NCBI GenBank assembly: GCA_910589415.1
Contig: OU342638.1
Span: 12,440,014-12,504,013, forward strand
Length of the DNA: 64,000 nucleotides
Direction: 5' to 3'
From: Malachius bipustulatus
Lineage: Eukaryota; Arthropoda; Insecta; Coleoptera; Melyridae
A model generated the notes under the pieces. It had not been told where the DNA came from and ran no database searches. It worked only from the letters and a program-made list of their open reading frames with translations. Every line of letters begins with the position of its first letter. The stretch's first letter is position 1. Shown piece after piece: positions 1 through 14,200 of the stretch. The position numbers and the translations under genes were made by a program.

Positions 1-116
1 GTCGCATGGAATAATTGATGGAATGTTAAACTAATACAGTTCCTATGCGTGATAGTCTTCTTTGGTATGCTATTAGGTCTTATTAGATACCTCTAAGTAG
101 TTGTTTTTAGATGTGA

Positions 117-235
117 CGAAATTTCCAACCATCTGAGTAAAAACGGAAGTCGTAAAACCAACATCTCAGTGAGAGAGAGGAAAAAAAAAGTTCATTCTAA
201 ATGCGGTTTTACCTTTCGTTTGTAGGAAATTTTGT
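117..235. repeat. Inverted repeat inside each satellite monomer (first copy shown)
   Basis: In the first monomer ACGAAATTTCC (116-126) and AAACGGAAGTCGTAAAACC (141-159) are followed after a 45-base spacer by GGTTTTACCTTTCGTTT (205-221) and GGAAATTTTGT (225-235). The second pair is the imperfect reverse complement of the first in mirrored order, so each monomer can fold into an imperfect stem with the purine-rich GAGAGAGAGG-A(n) tract in the loop. The same arms are present in the diverged copies at 43615-45153, so the structure predates the split of the two satellite families. Its function, if any, is unknown. Confidence 0.75.
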
Positions 236-3200
236 TTATTTTCTGGAATTGTTCCTGTTTTTATGATTAGTCAACTTCTAGCTTTCAAAGCAGACGGTCG
301 CATGGAATAATTGATGTAATGTTAAACTAATACAGTTCCTATGCGTGATAGTCTTCTTTGGTATGCTATTAGGTCTTATTAGATACCTCTAAGTAGTTGT
401 TTTTAGATGTGACGAAATTTCCAACCATCTGAGTAAAAACGGAAGTCGTAAAACCAACATCTCAGTGAGAGAGAGGAAAAAAAATGTTCATTCTAAATGC
501 GGTTTTACCTTTCGTTTGTAGGAAATTTTGTTTATTTTCTGGAATTGTTCCTGTTTTTATGATTAGTCAACTTCTAGCTTTCAAAGCAGACGGTCGCATG
601 GAATAATTGATGGAATGTTAAACTAATACAGTTCCTATGCGTGATAGTATTCTTTGGTATGCTATTAGGTCTTATTAGATACCTCTAAGTAGTTGTTTTT
701 AGATGTGACGAAATTTCCAACCATCTGAGTAAAAACGGAAGTCGTAAAACCAACATCTCAGTGAGAGAGAGGAAAAAAAATGTTCATTCTAAATGCGGTT
801 TTACCTTTCGTTTGTAGGAAATTTTGTTTATTTTCTGGAATTGTTCCTGTTTTTATGATTAGTCAACTTCTAGCTTTCAAAGCAGACGGTCGCATGGAAT
901 AATTGATGGAATGTTAAACTAATACAGTTCCTATGCGTGATAGTCTTCTTTGGTATGCTATTAGGTCTTATTAGATACCTCTAAGTAGTTGTTTTTAGAT
1001 GTGACGAAATTTCCAACCATCTGAGTAAAAACGGAAGTCGTAAAACCAACATCTCAGTGAGAGAGAGGAAAAAAATGTTCATTCTAAATGCGGTTTTACC
1101 TTTCGTTTGTAGGAAATTTTGTTTATTTTCTGGAATTGTTCCTGTTTTTATGATTAGTCAACTTCTAGCTTTCAAAGCAGATGGTCGCATGGAATAATTG
1201 ATGGAATGTTAAACTAATACAGTTCCTATGCGTGATAGTCTTCTTTGGTATGCTATTAGGTCTTATTAGATACCTCTAAGTAGTTGTTTTTAGATGTGAC
1301 GAAATTTCCAACCATCTGAGTAAAAACGGAAGTCGTAAAACCAACAACTCAGTGAGAGAAAGGAAAAAAAATGTTCATTCTAAATGCGTTTTTACCTTTC
1401 GTTTGTAGGAAATTTTGTTTATTTTCTGGAATTGTTCCTGTTTTTATGATTAGTCAACTTCTAGCTTTCAAAGCAGACGGTCGCATGGAATAATTGATGG
1501 AATGTTAAACTAATACAGTTCCTATGCGTGATAGTCTTCTTTGGTATGCTATTAGGTCTTATTAGATACCTCTAAGTAGTTGTTTTTAGATGTGACGAAA
1601 TTTCCAACCATCTGAGTAAAAACGGAAGTCGTAAAACCAACATCTCAGTGAGAGAGAGGAAAAAAAATGTTCATTCTAAATGCGGTTTTACCTTTCGTTT
1701 GTAGGAAATTTTGTTTATTTTCTGGAATTGTTCCTGTTTTTATGATTAGTCAACTTCTAGCTTTCAAAGCAGACGGTCGCATGGAATAATTGATGGAATG
1801 TTAAACTAATACAGTTCCTATGCGTGATAGTCTTCTTTGGTATGCTATTAGGTCTTATTAGATACCTCTAAGTAGTTGTTTTTAGATGTGACGAAATTTC
1901 CAACCATCTGAGTAAAAACGGAAGTCGTAAAACCAACATCTCAGTGAGAGAGAGGAAAAAAAATGTTCATTCTAAATGCGGTTTTACCTTTCGTTTGTAG
2001 GAAATTTTGTTTATTTTCTGGAATTGTTCCTGTTTTTATGATTAGTCAACTTCTAGCTTTCAAAGCAGACGGTCGCATGGAATAATTGATGGAATGTTAA
2101 ACTAATACAGTTCCTATGCGTGATAGTATTCTTTGGTATGCTATTAGGTCTTATTAGATACCTCTAAGTAGTTGTTTTTAGATGTGACGAAATTTCCAAC
2201 CATCTGAGTAAAAACGGAAGTCGTAAAACCAACATCTCAGTGAGAGAGAGGAAAAAAAATGTTCATTCTAAATGCGGTTTTACCTTTCGTTTGTAGGAAA
2301 TTTTGTTTATTTTCTGGAATTGTTCCTGTTTTTATGATTAGTCAACTTCTAGCTTTCAAAGCAGACGGTCGCATGGAATAATTGATGTAATGTTAAACTA
2401 ATACAGTTCCTATGCGTGATAGTCTTCTTTGGTATGCTATTAGGTCTTATTAGATACCTCTAAGTAGTTGTTTTTAGATGTGACGAAATTTCCAACCATC
2501 TGAGTAAAAACGGAAGTCGTAAAACCAACATCTCAGTGAGAGAGAGGAAAAAAAATGTTCATTCTAAATGCGGTTTTACCTTTCGTTTGTAGGAAATTTT
2601 GTTTATTTTCTGGAATTGTTCCTGTTTTTATGATTAGTCAACTTCTAGCTTTCAAAGCAGACGGTCGCATGGAATAATTGATGTAATGTTAAACTAATAC
2701 AGTTCCTATGCGTGATAGTCTTCTTTGGTATGCTATTAGGTCTTATTAGATACCTCTAAGTAGTTGTTTTTAGATGTGACGAAATTTCCAACCATCTGAG
2801 TAAAAACGAAAGTCGTAAAACCAACATCTCAGTGAGAGAGAGGAAAAAAATGTTCATTCTAAATGCGGTTTTACCTTTCGTTTGTAGGAAATTTTGTTTA
2901 TTTTCTGGAATTGTTCCTGTTTTTATGATTAGTCAACTTCTAGCTTTCAAAGCAGACGGTCGCATGGAATAATTGATGGAATGTTAAACTAATACAGTTC
3001 CTATGCGTGAGAGTATTCTTTGGTATGCTATTAGGTCTTATTAGATAACTCTAAGTAGTTGTTTTTAGATGTGACGAAATTTCCAACCATCTGAGTAAAA
3101 ACGGAAGTCGTAAAACCAACATCTCAGTGAGAGAGAGGGAAAAAAATGTTCATTCTAAATGCGGTTTTACCTTTCGTTTGTAGGAAATTTTGTTTATTTT

Positions 3201-6200
3201 CTGGAATTGTTCCTGTTTTTATGATTAGTCAACTTCTAGCTTTCAAAGCAGACGGTCGCATGGAATAATTGATGGAATGTTAAACTAATACAGTTCCTAT
3301 GCGTGATAGTATTCTTTGGTATGCTATTAGGTCTTATTAGATACCTCTAAGTAGTTGTTTTTAGATGTGACGAAATTTCCAACCATCTGAGTAAAAACGG
3401 AAGTCGTAAAACCAACATCTCAGTGAGAGAGAGGAAAAAAAATGTTCATTCTAAATGCGGTTTTACCTTTCGTTTGTAGGAAATTTTGTTTATTTTCTGG
3501 AATTGTTCCTGTTTTTATGATTAGTCAACTTCTAGCTTTCAAAGCAGACGGTCGCATGGAATAATTGATGGAATGTTAAACTAATACAGTTCCTATGCGT
3601 GATAGTCTTCTTTGGTATGCTATTAGGTCTTATTAGATACCTCTAAGTAGTTGTTTTTAGATGTGACGAAATTTCCAACCATCTGAGTAAAAACGGAAGT
3701 CGTAAAACCAACATCTCAGTGAGAGAGAGGAAAAAAAATGTTCATTCTAAATGCGGTTTTACCTTTCGTTTGTAGGAAATTTTGTTTATTTTCTGGAATT
3801 GTTCCTGTTTTTATGATTAGTCAACTTCTAGCTTTCAAAGCAGACGGTCGCATGGAATAATTGATGGAATGTTAAACTAATACAGTTCCTATGCGTGATA
3901 GTCTTCTTTGGTATGCTATTAGGTCTTATTAGATAACTCTAAGTAGTTGTTTTTAGATGTGACGAAATTTCCAACCATCTGAGTAAAAACGGAAGTCGTA
4001 AAACCAACAACTCAGTGAGAGAGAGGAAAAAAAATGTTCATTCTAAATGCGTTTTTACCTTTCGTTTGTAGGAAATTTTGTTTATTTTCTGGAATTGTTC
4101 CTGTTTTTATGATTAGTCAACTTCTAGCTTTCAAAGCAGACGGTCGCATGGAATAATTGATGGAATGTTAAACTAATACAGTTCCTATGCGTGATAGTCT
4201 TCTTTGGTATGCTATTAGGTCTTATTAGATACCTCTAAGTAGTTGTTTTTAGATGTGACGAAATTTCCAACCATCTGAGTAAAAACGGAAGTCGTAAAAC
4301 CAACATCTCAGTGAGAGAGAGGAAAAAAAATGTTCATTCTAAATGCGGTTTTACCTTTCGTTTGTAGGAAATTTTGTTTATTTTCTGGAATTGTTCCTGT
4401 TTTTATGATTAGTCAACTTCTAGCTTTCAAAGCAGACGGTCGCATGGAATAATTGATGTAATGTTAAACTAATACAGTTCCTATGCGTGATAGTCTTCTT
4501 TGGTATGCTATTAGGTCTTATTAGATACCTCTAAGTAGTTGTTTTTAGATGTGACGAAATTTCCAACCATCTGAGTAAAAACGGAAGTCGTAAAACCAAC
4601 AACTCAGTGAGAGAGAGGAAAAAAAAATGTTCATTCTGAATGCGGTTTTACCTTTCGTTTGAAGGAAATTTTGTTTATTTTCTGGAATTGTTCCTGTTTT
4701 TATGATTAGTCAACTTCTAGCTTTCAAAGCAGACGGTCGCATGGAATAATTGATGTAATGTTAAACTAATACAGTTCCTATGCGTGATAGTCTTCTTTGG
4801 TATGCTATTAGGTCTTATTAGATACCTCTAAGTAGTTGTTTTTAGATGTGACGAAATTTCCAACCATCTGAGTAAAAACGGAAGTCGTAAAACCAACATC
4901 TCAGTGAGAGAGAGGAAAAAAAAAGTTCATTCTAAATGCGGTTTTACCTTTCGTTTGTAGGAAATTTTGTTTATTTTCTGGAATTGTTCCTGTTTTTATG
5001 ATTAGTCAACTTCTAGCTTTCAAAGCAGACGGTCGCATGGAATAATTGATGGAATGTTAAACTAATACAGTTCCTATGCGTGATAGTCTTCTTTGGTATG
5101 CTATTAGGTCTTATTAGATACCTCTAAGTAGTTGTTTTTAGATGTGACGAAATTTCCAACCATCTGAGTAAAAACGAAAGTCGTAAAACCAACATCTCAG
5201 TGAGAGAGAGGAAAAAAAAGTTCATTCTAAATGCGGTTTTACCTTTCGTTTGTAGGAAATTTTGTTTATTTTCTGGAATTGTTCCTGTTTTTATGATTAG
5301 TCAACTTCTAGCTTTCAAAGCAGACGGTCGCATGGAATAATTGATGGAATGTTAAACTAATACAGTTCCTATGCGTGATAGTATTCTTTGGTATGCTATT
5401 AGGTCTTATTAGATACCTCTAAGTAGTTGTTTTTAGATGTGACGAAATTTCCAACCATCTGAGTAAAAACGGAAGTCGTAAAACCAACATCTCAGTGAGA
5501 GAGAGGAAAAAAAAAGTTCATTCTAAATGCGGTTTTACCTTTCGTTTGTAGGAAATTTTGTTTATTTTCTGGAATTGTTCCTGTTTTTATGATTAGTCAA
5601 CTTCTAGCTTTCAAAGCAGACGGTCGCATGGAATAATTGATGTAATGTTAAACTAATACAGTTCCTATGCGTGATAGTCTTCTTTGGTATGCTATTAGGT
5701 CTTATTAGATACCTCTAAGTAGTTGTTTTTAGATGTGACGAAATTTCCAACCATCTGAGTAAAAACGGAAGTCGTAAAACCAACATCTCAGTGAGAGAGA
5801 GGAAAAAAAATGTTCATTCTAAATGCGGTTTTACCTTTCGTTTGTAGGAAATTTTGTTTATTTTCTGGAATTGTTCCTGTTTTTATGATTAGTCAACTTC
5901 TAGCTTTCAAAGCAGACGGTCGCATGGAATAATTGATGGAATGTTAAACTAATACAGTTCCTATGCGTGATAGTATTCTTTGGTATGCTATTAGGTCTTA
6001 TTAGATACCTCTAAGTAGTTGTTTTTAGATGTGACGAAATTTCCAACCATCTGAGTAAAAACGGAAGTCGTAAAACCAACATCTCAGTGAGAGAGAGGAA
6101 AAAAAATGTTCATTCTAAATGCGGTTTTACCTTTCGTTTGTAGGAAATTTTGTTTATTTTCTGGAATTGTTCCTGTTTTTATGATTAGTCAACTTCTAGC

Positions 6201-6216
6201 TTTCAAAGCAGACGGT

Positions 6217-8290
6217 CGCATGGAATAATTGATGGAATGTTAAACTAATACAGTTCCTATGCGTGATAGTCTTCTTTGGTATGCTATTAGGTCTTATTAG
6301 ATACCTCTAAGTAGTTGTTTTTAGATGTGACGAAATTTCCAACCATCTGAGTAAAAACGGAAGTCGTAAAACCAACATCTCAGTGAGAGAGAGGAAAAAA
6401 AATGTTCATTCTAAATGCGGTTTTACCTTTCGTTTGTAGGAAATTTTGTTTATTTTCTGGAATTGTTCCTGTTTTTATGATTAGTCAACTTCTAGCTTTC
6501 AAAGCAGACGGTGGCATGGAATAATTAATGGAATGTTAAACTAATACAGTTCCTATGCGTGATAGTCTTCTTTGGTATGCTATTAGGTCTTATTAGATAC
6601 CTCTAAGTAGTTGTTTTTAGATGTGACGAAATTTCCAACCATCTGAGTAAAAACGGAAGTCGTAAAACCAACATCTCAGTGAGAGAGAGGAAAAAAAAAG
6701 TTCATTCTAAATGCGGTTTTACCTTTCGTTTGTAGGAAATTTTGTTTATTTTCTGGAATTGTTCCTGTTTTTATGATTAGTCAACTTCTAGCTTTCAAAG
6801 CAGACGGTCGCATGGAATAATTGATGTAATGTTAAACTAATACAGTTCCTATGCGTGATAGTCTTCTTTGGTATGCTATTAGGTCTTATTAGATACCTCT
6901 AAGTAGTTGTTTTTAGATGTGACGAAATTTCCAACCATCTGAGTAAAAACGGAAGTCGTAAAACCAACATCTCAGTGAGAGAGAGGAAAAAAAATGTTCA
7001 TTCTAAATGCGTTTTTACCTTTCGTTTGTAGGAAATTTTGTTTATTTTCTGGAATTGTTCCTGTTTTTATGATTAGTCAACTTCTAGCTTTCAAAGCAGA
7101 CGGTCGCATGGAATAATTGATGGAATGTTAAACTAATACAGTTCTTATGCGTGATAGTCTTCTTTGGAATGCTATTAGGTCTTATTAGATACCTCTAAGT
7201 AGTTGTTTTTAGATGTGACGAAATTTCCAACCATCTGAGTAAAAACGGAAGTCGTAAAACCAACAACTCAGTGAGAGAGAGGAAAAAAAATGTTCATTCT
7301 AAATGCGGTTTTACCTTTCGTTTGTAGGAAATTTTGTTTATTTTCTGGAATTGTTCCTGTTTTTATGATTAGTCAACTTCTAGCTTTCAAAGCAGACGGT
7401 CGCATGGAATAATTGATGGAATGTTAAACTAATACATCAGTTCCTATGCGTGATAGTCTTCTTTGGTATGCTATTAGGTCTTATTAGATACCTCTAAGTA
7501 GTTGTTTTTAGATGTGACGAAATTTCCAACCATCTGAGTAAAAACGGAAGTCGTAAAACCAACAACTCAGTGAGAGAGAGGAAAAAAAATGTTCATTCTA
7601 AATGCGTTTTTACCTTTCGTTTGTAGGAAATTTTGTTTATTTTCTGGAATTGTTCCTGTTTTTATGATTAGTCAACTTCTAGCTTTCAAAGCAGACTATC
7701 GCATGGAATAATTGATGGAATGTTAAACTAATACAGTTCTTATGCGTGATAGTCTTCTTTGGAATGCTATTAGGTCTTATTAGATACCTCTAAGTAGTTG
7801 TTTTTAGATGTGACGAAATTTCCAACCATCTGAGTAAAAACGGAAGTCGTAAAACCAACAACTCAGTGAGAGAGAGGAAAAAAAATGTTCATTCTAAATG
7901 CGGTTTTACCTTTCGTTTGTAGGAAATTTTGTTTATTTTCTGGAATTGTTCCTGTTTTTATGATTAGTCAACTTCTAGCTTTCAAAGCAGACGGTCGCAT
8001 GGAATAATTGATGTAATGTTAAACTAATACAGTTCCTATGCGTGATAGTCTTCTTTGGTATGCTATTAGGTCTTATTAGATACCTCTAAGTAGTTGTTTT
8101 TAGATGTGACGAAATTTCCAACCATCTGAGTAAAAACGGAAGTCGTAAAACCAACATCTCAGTGAGAGAGAGGAAAAAAAATGTTCATTCTAAATGCGGT
8201 TTTACCTTTCGTTTGTAGGAAATTTTGTTTATTTTCTGGAATTGTTCCTGTTTTTATGATTAGTCAACTTCTAGCTTTCAAAGCAGACGG
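6217..8290. repeat. Multi-monomer block duplicated at 28392-30465
   Basis: Rare monomer variants line up at a constant offset of 22,175 bp. These are GTGGCATGG with TAATTAATGG (6511 and 28686), GTTCTTATGC (7141 and 29316), the three-base expansion AATACATCAG (7431 and 29606), GTTCTTATGC again (7736 and 29911) and TGATGTAATG (about 8010 and 30185). The GTGGC and ATC variants were seen only at these two places. After about 8300 the offset falls by one monomer (8624 and 30502). A few private differences (for example GACTATCGC at 7694) show that the blocks diverged afterwards. Confidence 0.85.
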
Positions 8291-11200
8291 TCGCATGGAA
8301 TAATTGATGGAATGTTAAACTAATACAGTTCCTATGCGTGATAGTCTTCTTTGGTATGCTATTAGGTCTTATTAGATACCTCTAAGTAGTTGTTTTTAGA
8401 TGTGACGAAATTTCCAACCATCTGAGTAAAAACGGAAGTCGTAAAACCAACAACTCAGTGAGAGAGAGGAAAAAAAATGTTCATTCTAAATGCGTTTTTA
8501 CCTTTCGTTTGTAGGAAATTTTGTTTATTTTCTGGAATTGTTCCTGTTTTTATGATTAGTCAACTTCTAGCTTTCAAAGCAGACGGTCGCATGGAATAAT
8601 TGATGGAATGTTAAACTAATACAGTTCTTATGCGTGATAGTCTTCTTTGGAATGCTATTAGGTCTTATTAGATACCTCTAAGTAGTTGTTTTTAGATGTG
8701 ACGAAATTTCCAACCATCTGAGTAAAAACGGAAGTCGTAAAACCAACAACTCAGTGAGAGAGAGGAAAAAAATGTTCATTCTAAATGCGGTTTTACCTTT
8801 CGTTTGTAGGAAATTTTGTTTATTTTCTGGAATTGTTCCTGTTTTTATGATTAGTCAACTTCTAGCTTTCAAAGCAGACGGTCGCATGGAATAATTGATG
8901 TAATGTTAAACTAATACAGTTCCTATGCGTGATAGTCTTCTTTGGTATGCTATTAGGTCTTATTAGATACCTCTAAGTAGTTGTTTTTAGATGTGACGAA
9001 ATTTCCAACCATCTGAGTAAAAACGGAAGTCGTAAAACCAACATCTCAGTGAGAGAGAGGAAAAAAATGTTCATTCTAAATGCGGTTTTACCTTTCGTTT
9101 GTAGGAAATTTTGTTTATTTTCTGGAATTGTTCCTGTTTTTATGATTAGTCAACTTCTAGCTTTCAAAGCAGACGGTCGCATGGAATAATTGATGGAATG
9201 TTAAACTAATACAGTTCTTATGCGTGATAGTCTTCTTTGGAATGCTATTAGGTCTTATTAGATACCTCTAAGTAGTTGTTTTTAGATGTGACGAAATTTC
9301 CAACCATCTGAGTAAAAACGGAAGTCGTAAAACCAACATCTCAGTGAGAGAGAGGAAAAAAATGTTCATTCTAAATGCGGTTTTACCTTTCGTTTGTAGG
9401 AAATTTTGTTTATTTTCTGGAATTGTTCCTGTTTTTATGATTAGTCAACTTCTAGCTTTCAAAGCAGACGGTCGCATGGAATAATTGATGGAATGTTAAA
9501 CTAATACAGTTCTTATGCGTGATAGTCTTCTTTGGAATGCTATTAGGTCTTATTAGATACCTCTAAGTAGTTGTTTTTAGATGTGACGAAATTTCCAACC
9601 ATCTGAGTAAAAACGGAAGTCGTAAAACCAACATCTCAGTGAGAGAGAGGAAAAAAAATGTTCATTCTAAATGCGGTTTTACCTTTCGTTTGTAGGAAAT
9701 TTTGTTTATTTTCTGGAATTGTTCCTGTTTTTATGATTAGTCAACTTCTAGCTTTCAAAGCAGACGGTCGCATGGAATAATTGATGGAATGTTAAACTAA
9801 TACAGTTCTTATGCGTGATAGTCTTCTTTGGAATGCTATTAGGTCTTATTAGATACCTCTAAGTAGTTGTTTTTAGATGTGACGAAATTTCCAACCATCT
9901 GAGTAAAAACGGAAGTCGTAAAACCAACATCTCAGTGAGAGAGAGGAAAAAAATGTTCATTCTAAATGCGGTTTTACCTTTCGTTTGTAGGAAATTTTGT
10001 TTATTTTCTGGAATTGTTCCTGTTTTTATGATTAGTCAACTTCTAGCTTTCAAAGCAGACGGTCGCATGGAATAATTGATGGAATGTTAAACTAATACAG
10101 TTCCTATGCGTGATAGTCTTCTTTGGTATGCTATTAGGTCTTATTAGATACCTCTAAGTAGTTGTTTTTAGATGTGACGAAATTTCCAACCATCTGAGTA
10201 AAAACGGAAGTCGTAAAACCAACATCTCAGTGAGAGAGAGGAAAAAAAATGTTCATTCTAAATGCGGTTTTACCTTTCGTTTGTAGGAAATTTTGTTTAT
10301 TTTCTGGAATTGTTCCTGTTTTTATGATTAGTCAACTTCTAGCTTTCAAAGCAGACGGTCGCATGGAATAATTGATGGAATGTTAAACTAATACAGTTCT
10401 TATGCGTGATAGTCTTCTTTGGAATGCTATTAGGTCTTATTAGATACCTCTAAGTAGTTGTTTTTAGATGTGACGAAATTTCCAACCATCTGAGTAAAAA
10501 CGGAAGTCGTAAAACCAACAACTCAGTGAGAGAGAGGAAAAAAATGTTCATTCTAAATGCGGTTTTACCTTTCGTTTGTAGGAAATTTTGTTTATTTTCT
10601 GGAATTGTTCCTGTTTTTATGATTAGTCAACTTCTAGCTTTCAAAGCAGACGGTCGCATGGAATAATTGATGGAATGTTAAACTAATACAGTTCCTATGC
10701 GTGATAGTCTTCTTTGGTATGCTATTAGGTCTTATTAGATACCTCTAAGTAGTTGTTTTTAGATGTGACGAAATTTCCAACCATCTGAGTAAAAACGGAA
10801 GTCGTAAAACCAACATCTCAGTGAGAGAGAGGGAAAAAATGTTCATTCTAAATGCGGTTTTACCTTTCGTTTGTAGGAAATTTTGTTTATTTTCTGGAAT
10901 TGTTCCTGTTTTTATGATTAGTCAACTTCTAGCTTTCAAAGCAGATGGTCGCATGGAATAATTGATGGAATGTTAAACTAATACAGTTCCTATGCGTGAT
11001 AGTCTTCTTTGGTATGCTATTAGGTCTTATTAGATACCTCTAAGTAGTTGTTTTTAGATGTGACGAAATTTCCAACCATCTGAGTAAAAACGGAAGTCGT
11101 AAAACCAACAACTCAGTGAGAGAGAGGAAAAAAAAATGTTCATTCTGAATGCGGTTTTACCTTTCGTTTGTAGGAAATTTTGTTTATTTTCTGGAATTGT

Positions 11201-14200
11201 TCCTGTTTTTATGATTAGTCAACTTCTAGCTTTCAAAGCAGACGGTCGCATGGAATAATTGATGGAATGTTAAACTAATACAGTTCCTATGCGTGATAGT
11301 CTTCTTTGGTATGCTATTAGGTCTTATTAGATACCTCTAAGTAGTTGTTTTTAGATGTGACGAAATTTCCAACCATCTGAGTAAAAACGAAAGTCGTAAA
11401 ACCAATTTCTCAGTGAGAGAGAGGAAAAAAATGTTCATTCTAAATGCGGTTTTACCTTTCGTTTGTAGGAAATTTTGTTTATTTTCTGGAATTGTTCCTG
11501 TTTTTATGATTAGTCAACTTCTAGCTTTCAAAGCAGACGGTCGCATGGAATAATTGATGGAATGTTAAACTAATACAGTTCCTATGCGTGATAGTATTCT
11601 TTGGTATGCTATTAGGTCTTATTAGATACCTCTAAGTAGTTGTTTTTAGATGTGACGAAATTTCCAACCATCTGAGTAAAAACGAAAGTCGTAAAACCAA
11701 TTTCTCAGTGAGAGAGAGGAAAAAAATGTTCATTCTAAATGCGGTTTTACCTTTCGTTTGTAGGAAATTTTGTTTATTTTCTGGAATTGTTCCTGTTTTT
11801 ATGATTAGTCAACTTCTAGCTTTCAAAGCAGACGGTCGCATGGAATAATTGATGGAATGTTAAACTAATACAGTTCCTATGCGTGATAGTATTCTTTGGT
11901 ATGCTATTAGGTCTTATTAGATACCTCTAAGTAGTTGTTTTTAGATGTGACGAAATTTCCAACCATCTGAGTAAAAACGGAAGTCGTAAAACCAACATCT
12001 CAGTGAGAGAGAGGAAAAAAAATGTTCATTCTAAATGCGGTTTTACCTTTCGTTTGTAGGAAATTTTGTTTATTTTCTGGAATTGTTCCTGTTTTTATGA
12101 TTAGTCAACTTCTAGCTTTCAAAGCAGACGGTCGCATGGAATAATTGATGGAATGTTAAACTAATACAGTTCTTATGCGTGATAGTCTTCTTTGGAATGC
12201 TATTAGGTCTTATTAGATACCTCTAAGTAGTTGTTTTTAGATGTGACGAAATTTCCAACCATCTGAGTAAAAACGGAAGTCGTAAAACCAACATCTCAGT
12301 GAGAGAGAGGAAAAAAATGTTCATTCTAAATGCGGTTTTACCTTTCGTTTGTAGGAAATTTTGTTTATTTTCTGGAATTGTTCCTGTTTTTATGATTAGT
12401 CAACTTCTAGCTTTCAAAGCAGACGGTCGCATGGAATAATTGATGGAATGGTAAACTAATACAGTTCCTATGCGTGATAGTCTTCTTTGGTATGCTATTA
12501 GGTCTTATTAGATACCTCTAAGTAGTTGTTTTTAGATGTGACGAAATTTCCAACCATCTGAGTAAAAACGGAAGTCGTAAAACCAACATCTCAGTGAGAG
12601 AGAGGAAAAAAAATGTTCATTCTAAATGCGGTTTTACCTTTCGTTTGTAGGAAATTTTGTTTATTTTCTGGAATTGTTCCTGTTTTTATGATTAGTCAAC
12701 TTCTAGCTTTCAAAGCAGACGGTCGCATGGAATAATTGATGGAATGTTAAACTAATACAGTTCCTATGCGTGATAGTCTTCTTTGGTATGCTATTAGGTC
12801 TTATTAGATACCTCTAAGTAGTTGTTTTTAGATGTGACGAAATTTCCAACCATCTGAGTAAAAACGGAAGTCGTAAAACCAACATCTCAGTGAGAGAGAG
12901 GAAAAAAATGTTCATTCTAAATGCGGTTTTACCTTTCGTTTGTAGGAAATTTTGTTTATTTTCTGGAATTGTTCCTGTTTTTATGATTAGTCAACTTCTA
13001 GCTTTCAAAGCAGACGGTCGCATGGAATAATTGATGGAATGTTAAACTAATACAGTTCTTATGCGTGATAGTCTTCTTTGGAATGCTATTAGGTCTTATT
13101 AGATACCTCTAAGTAGTTGTTTTTAGATGTGACGAAATTTCCAACCATCTGAGTAAAAACGGAAGTCGTAAAACCAACATCTCAGTGAGAGAGAGGAAAA
13201 AAAAGTTCATTCTAAATGCGGTTTTACCTTTCGTTTGTAGGAAATTTTGTTTATTTTCTGGAATTGTTCCTGTTTTTATGATTAGTCAACTTCTAGCTTT
13301 CAAAGCAGACGGTCGCATGGAATAATTGATGGAATGTTAAACTAATACAGTTCCTATGCGTGATAGTATTCTTTGGTATGCTATTAGGTCTTATTAGATA
13401 CCTCTAAGTAGTTGTTTTTAGATGTGACGAAATTTCCAACCATCTGAGTAAAAACGGAAGTCGTAAAACCAACAACTCAGTGAGAGAGAGGAAAAAAATG
13501 TTCATTCTAAATGCGGTTTTACCTTTCGTTTGTAGGAAATTTTGTTTATTTTCTGGAATTGTTCCTGTTTTTATGATTAGTCAACTTCTAGCTTTCAAAG
13601 CAGACGGTCGCATGGAATAATTGATGGAATGTTAAACTAATACAGTTCCTATGCGTGATAGTCTTCTTTGGTATGCTATTAGGTCTTATTAGATACCTCT
13701 AAGTAGTTGTTTTTAGATGTGACGAAATTTCCAACCATCTGAGTAAAAACGGAAGTCGTAAAACCAACATCTCAGTGAGAGAGAGGAAAAAAATGTTCAT
13801 TCTAAATGCGGTTTTACCTTTCGTTTGTAGGAAATTTTGTTTATTTTCTGGAATTGTTCCTGTTTTTATGATTAGTCAACTTCTAGCTTTCAAAGCAGAC
13901 GGTCGCATGGAATAATTGATGGAATGTTAAACTAATACAGTTCCTATGCGTGATAGTCTTCTTTGGTATGCTATTAGGTCTTATTAGATACCTCTAAGTA
14001 GTTGTTTTTAGATGTGACGAAATTTCCAACCATCTGAGTAAAAACGGAAGTCGTAAAACCAACAACTCAGTGAGAGAGAGGAAAAAAAAATGTTCATTCT
14101 GAATGCGGTTTTACCTTTCGTTTGAAGGAAATTTTGTTTATTTTCTGGAATTGTTCCTGTTTTTATGATTAGTCAACTTCTAGCTTTCAAAGCAGACGGT

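Noticed and set aside
201..235. CENP-B-box-like sequence in the satellite (TTTCGTTTGTAGGAAA)
   Set aside because: Only the TTCG core fits. The required downstream A and CGGG are missing, so there is no support for a CENP-B site.
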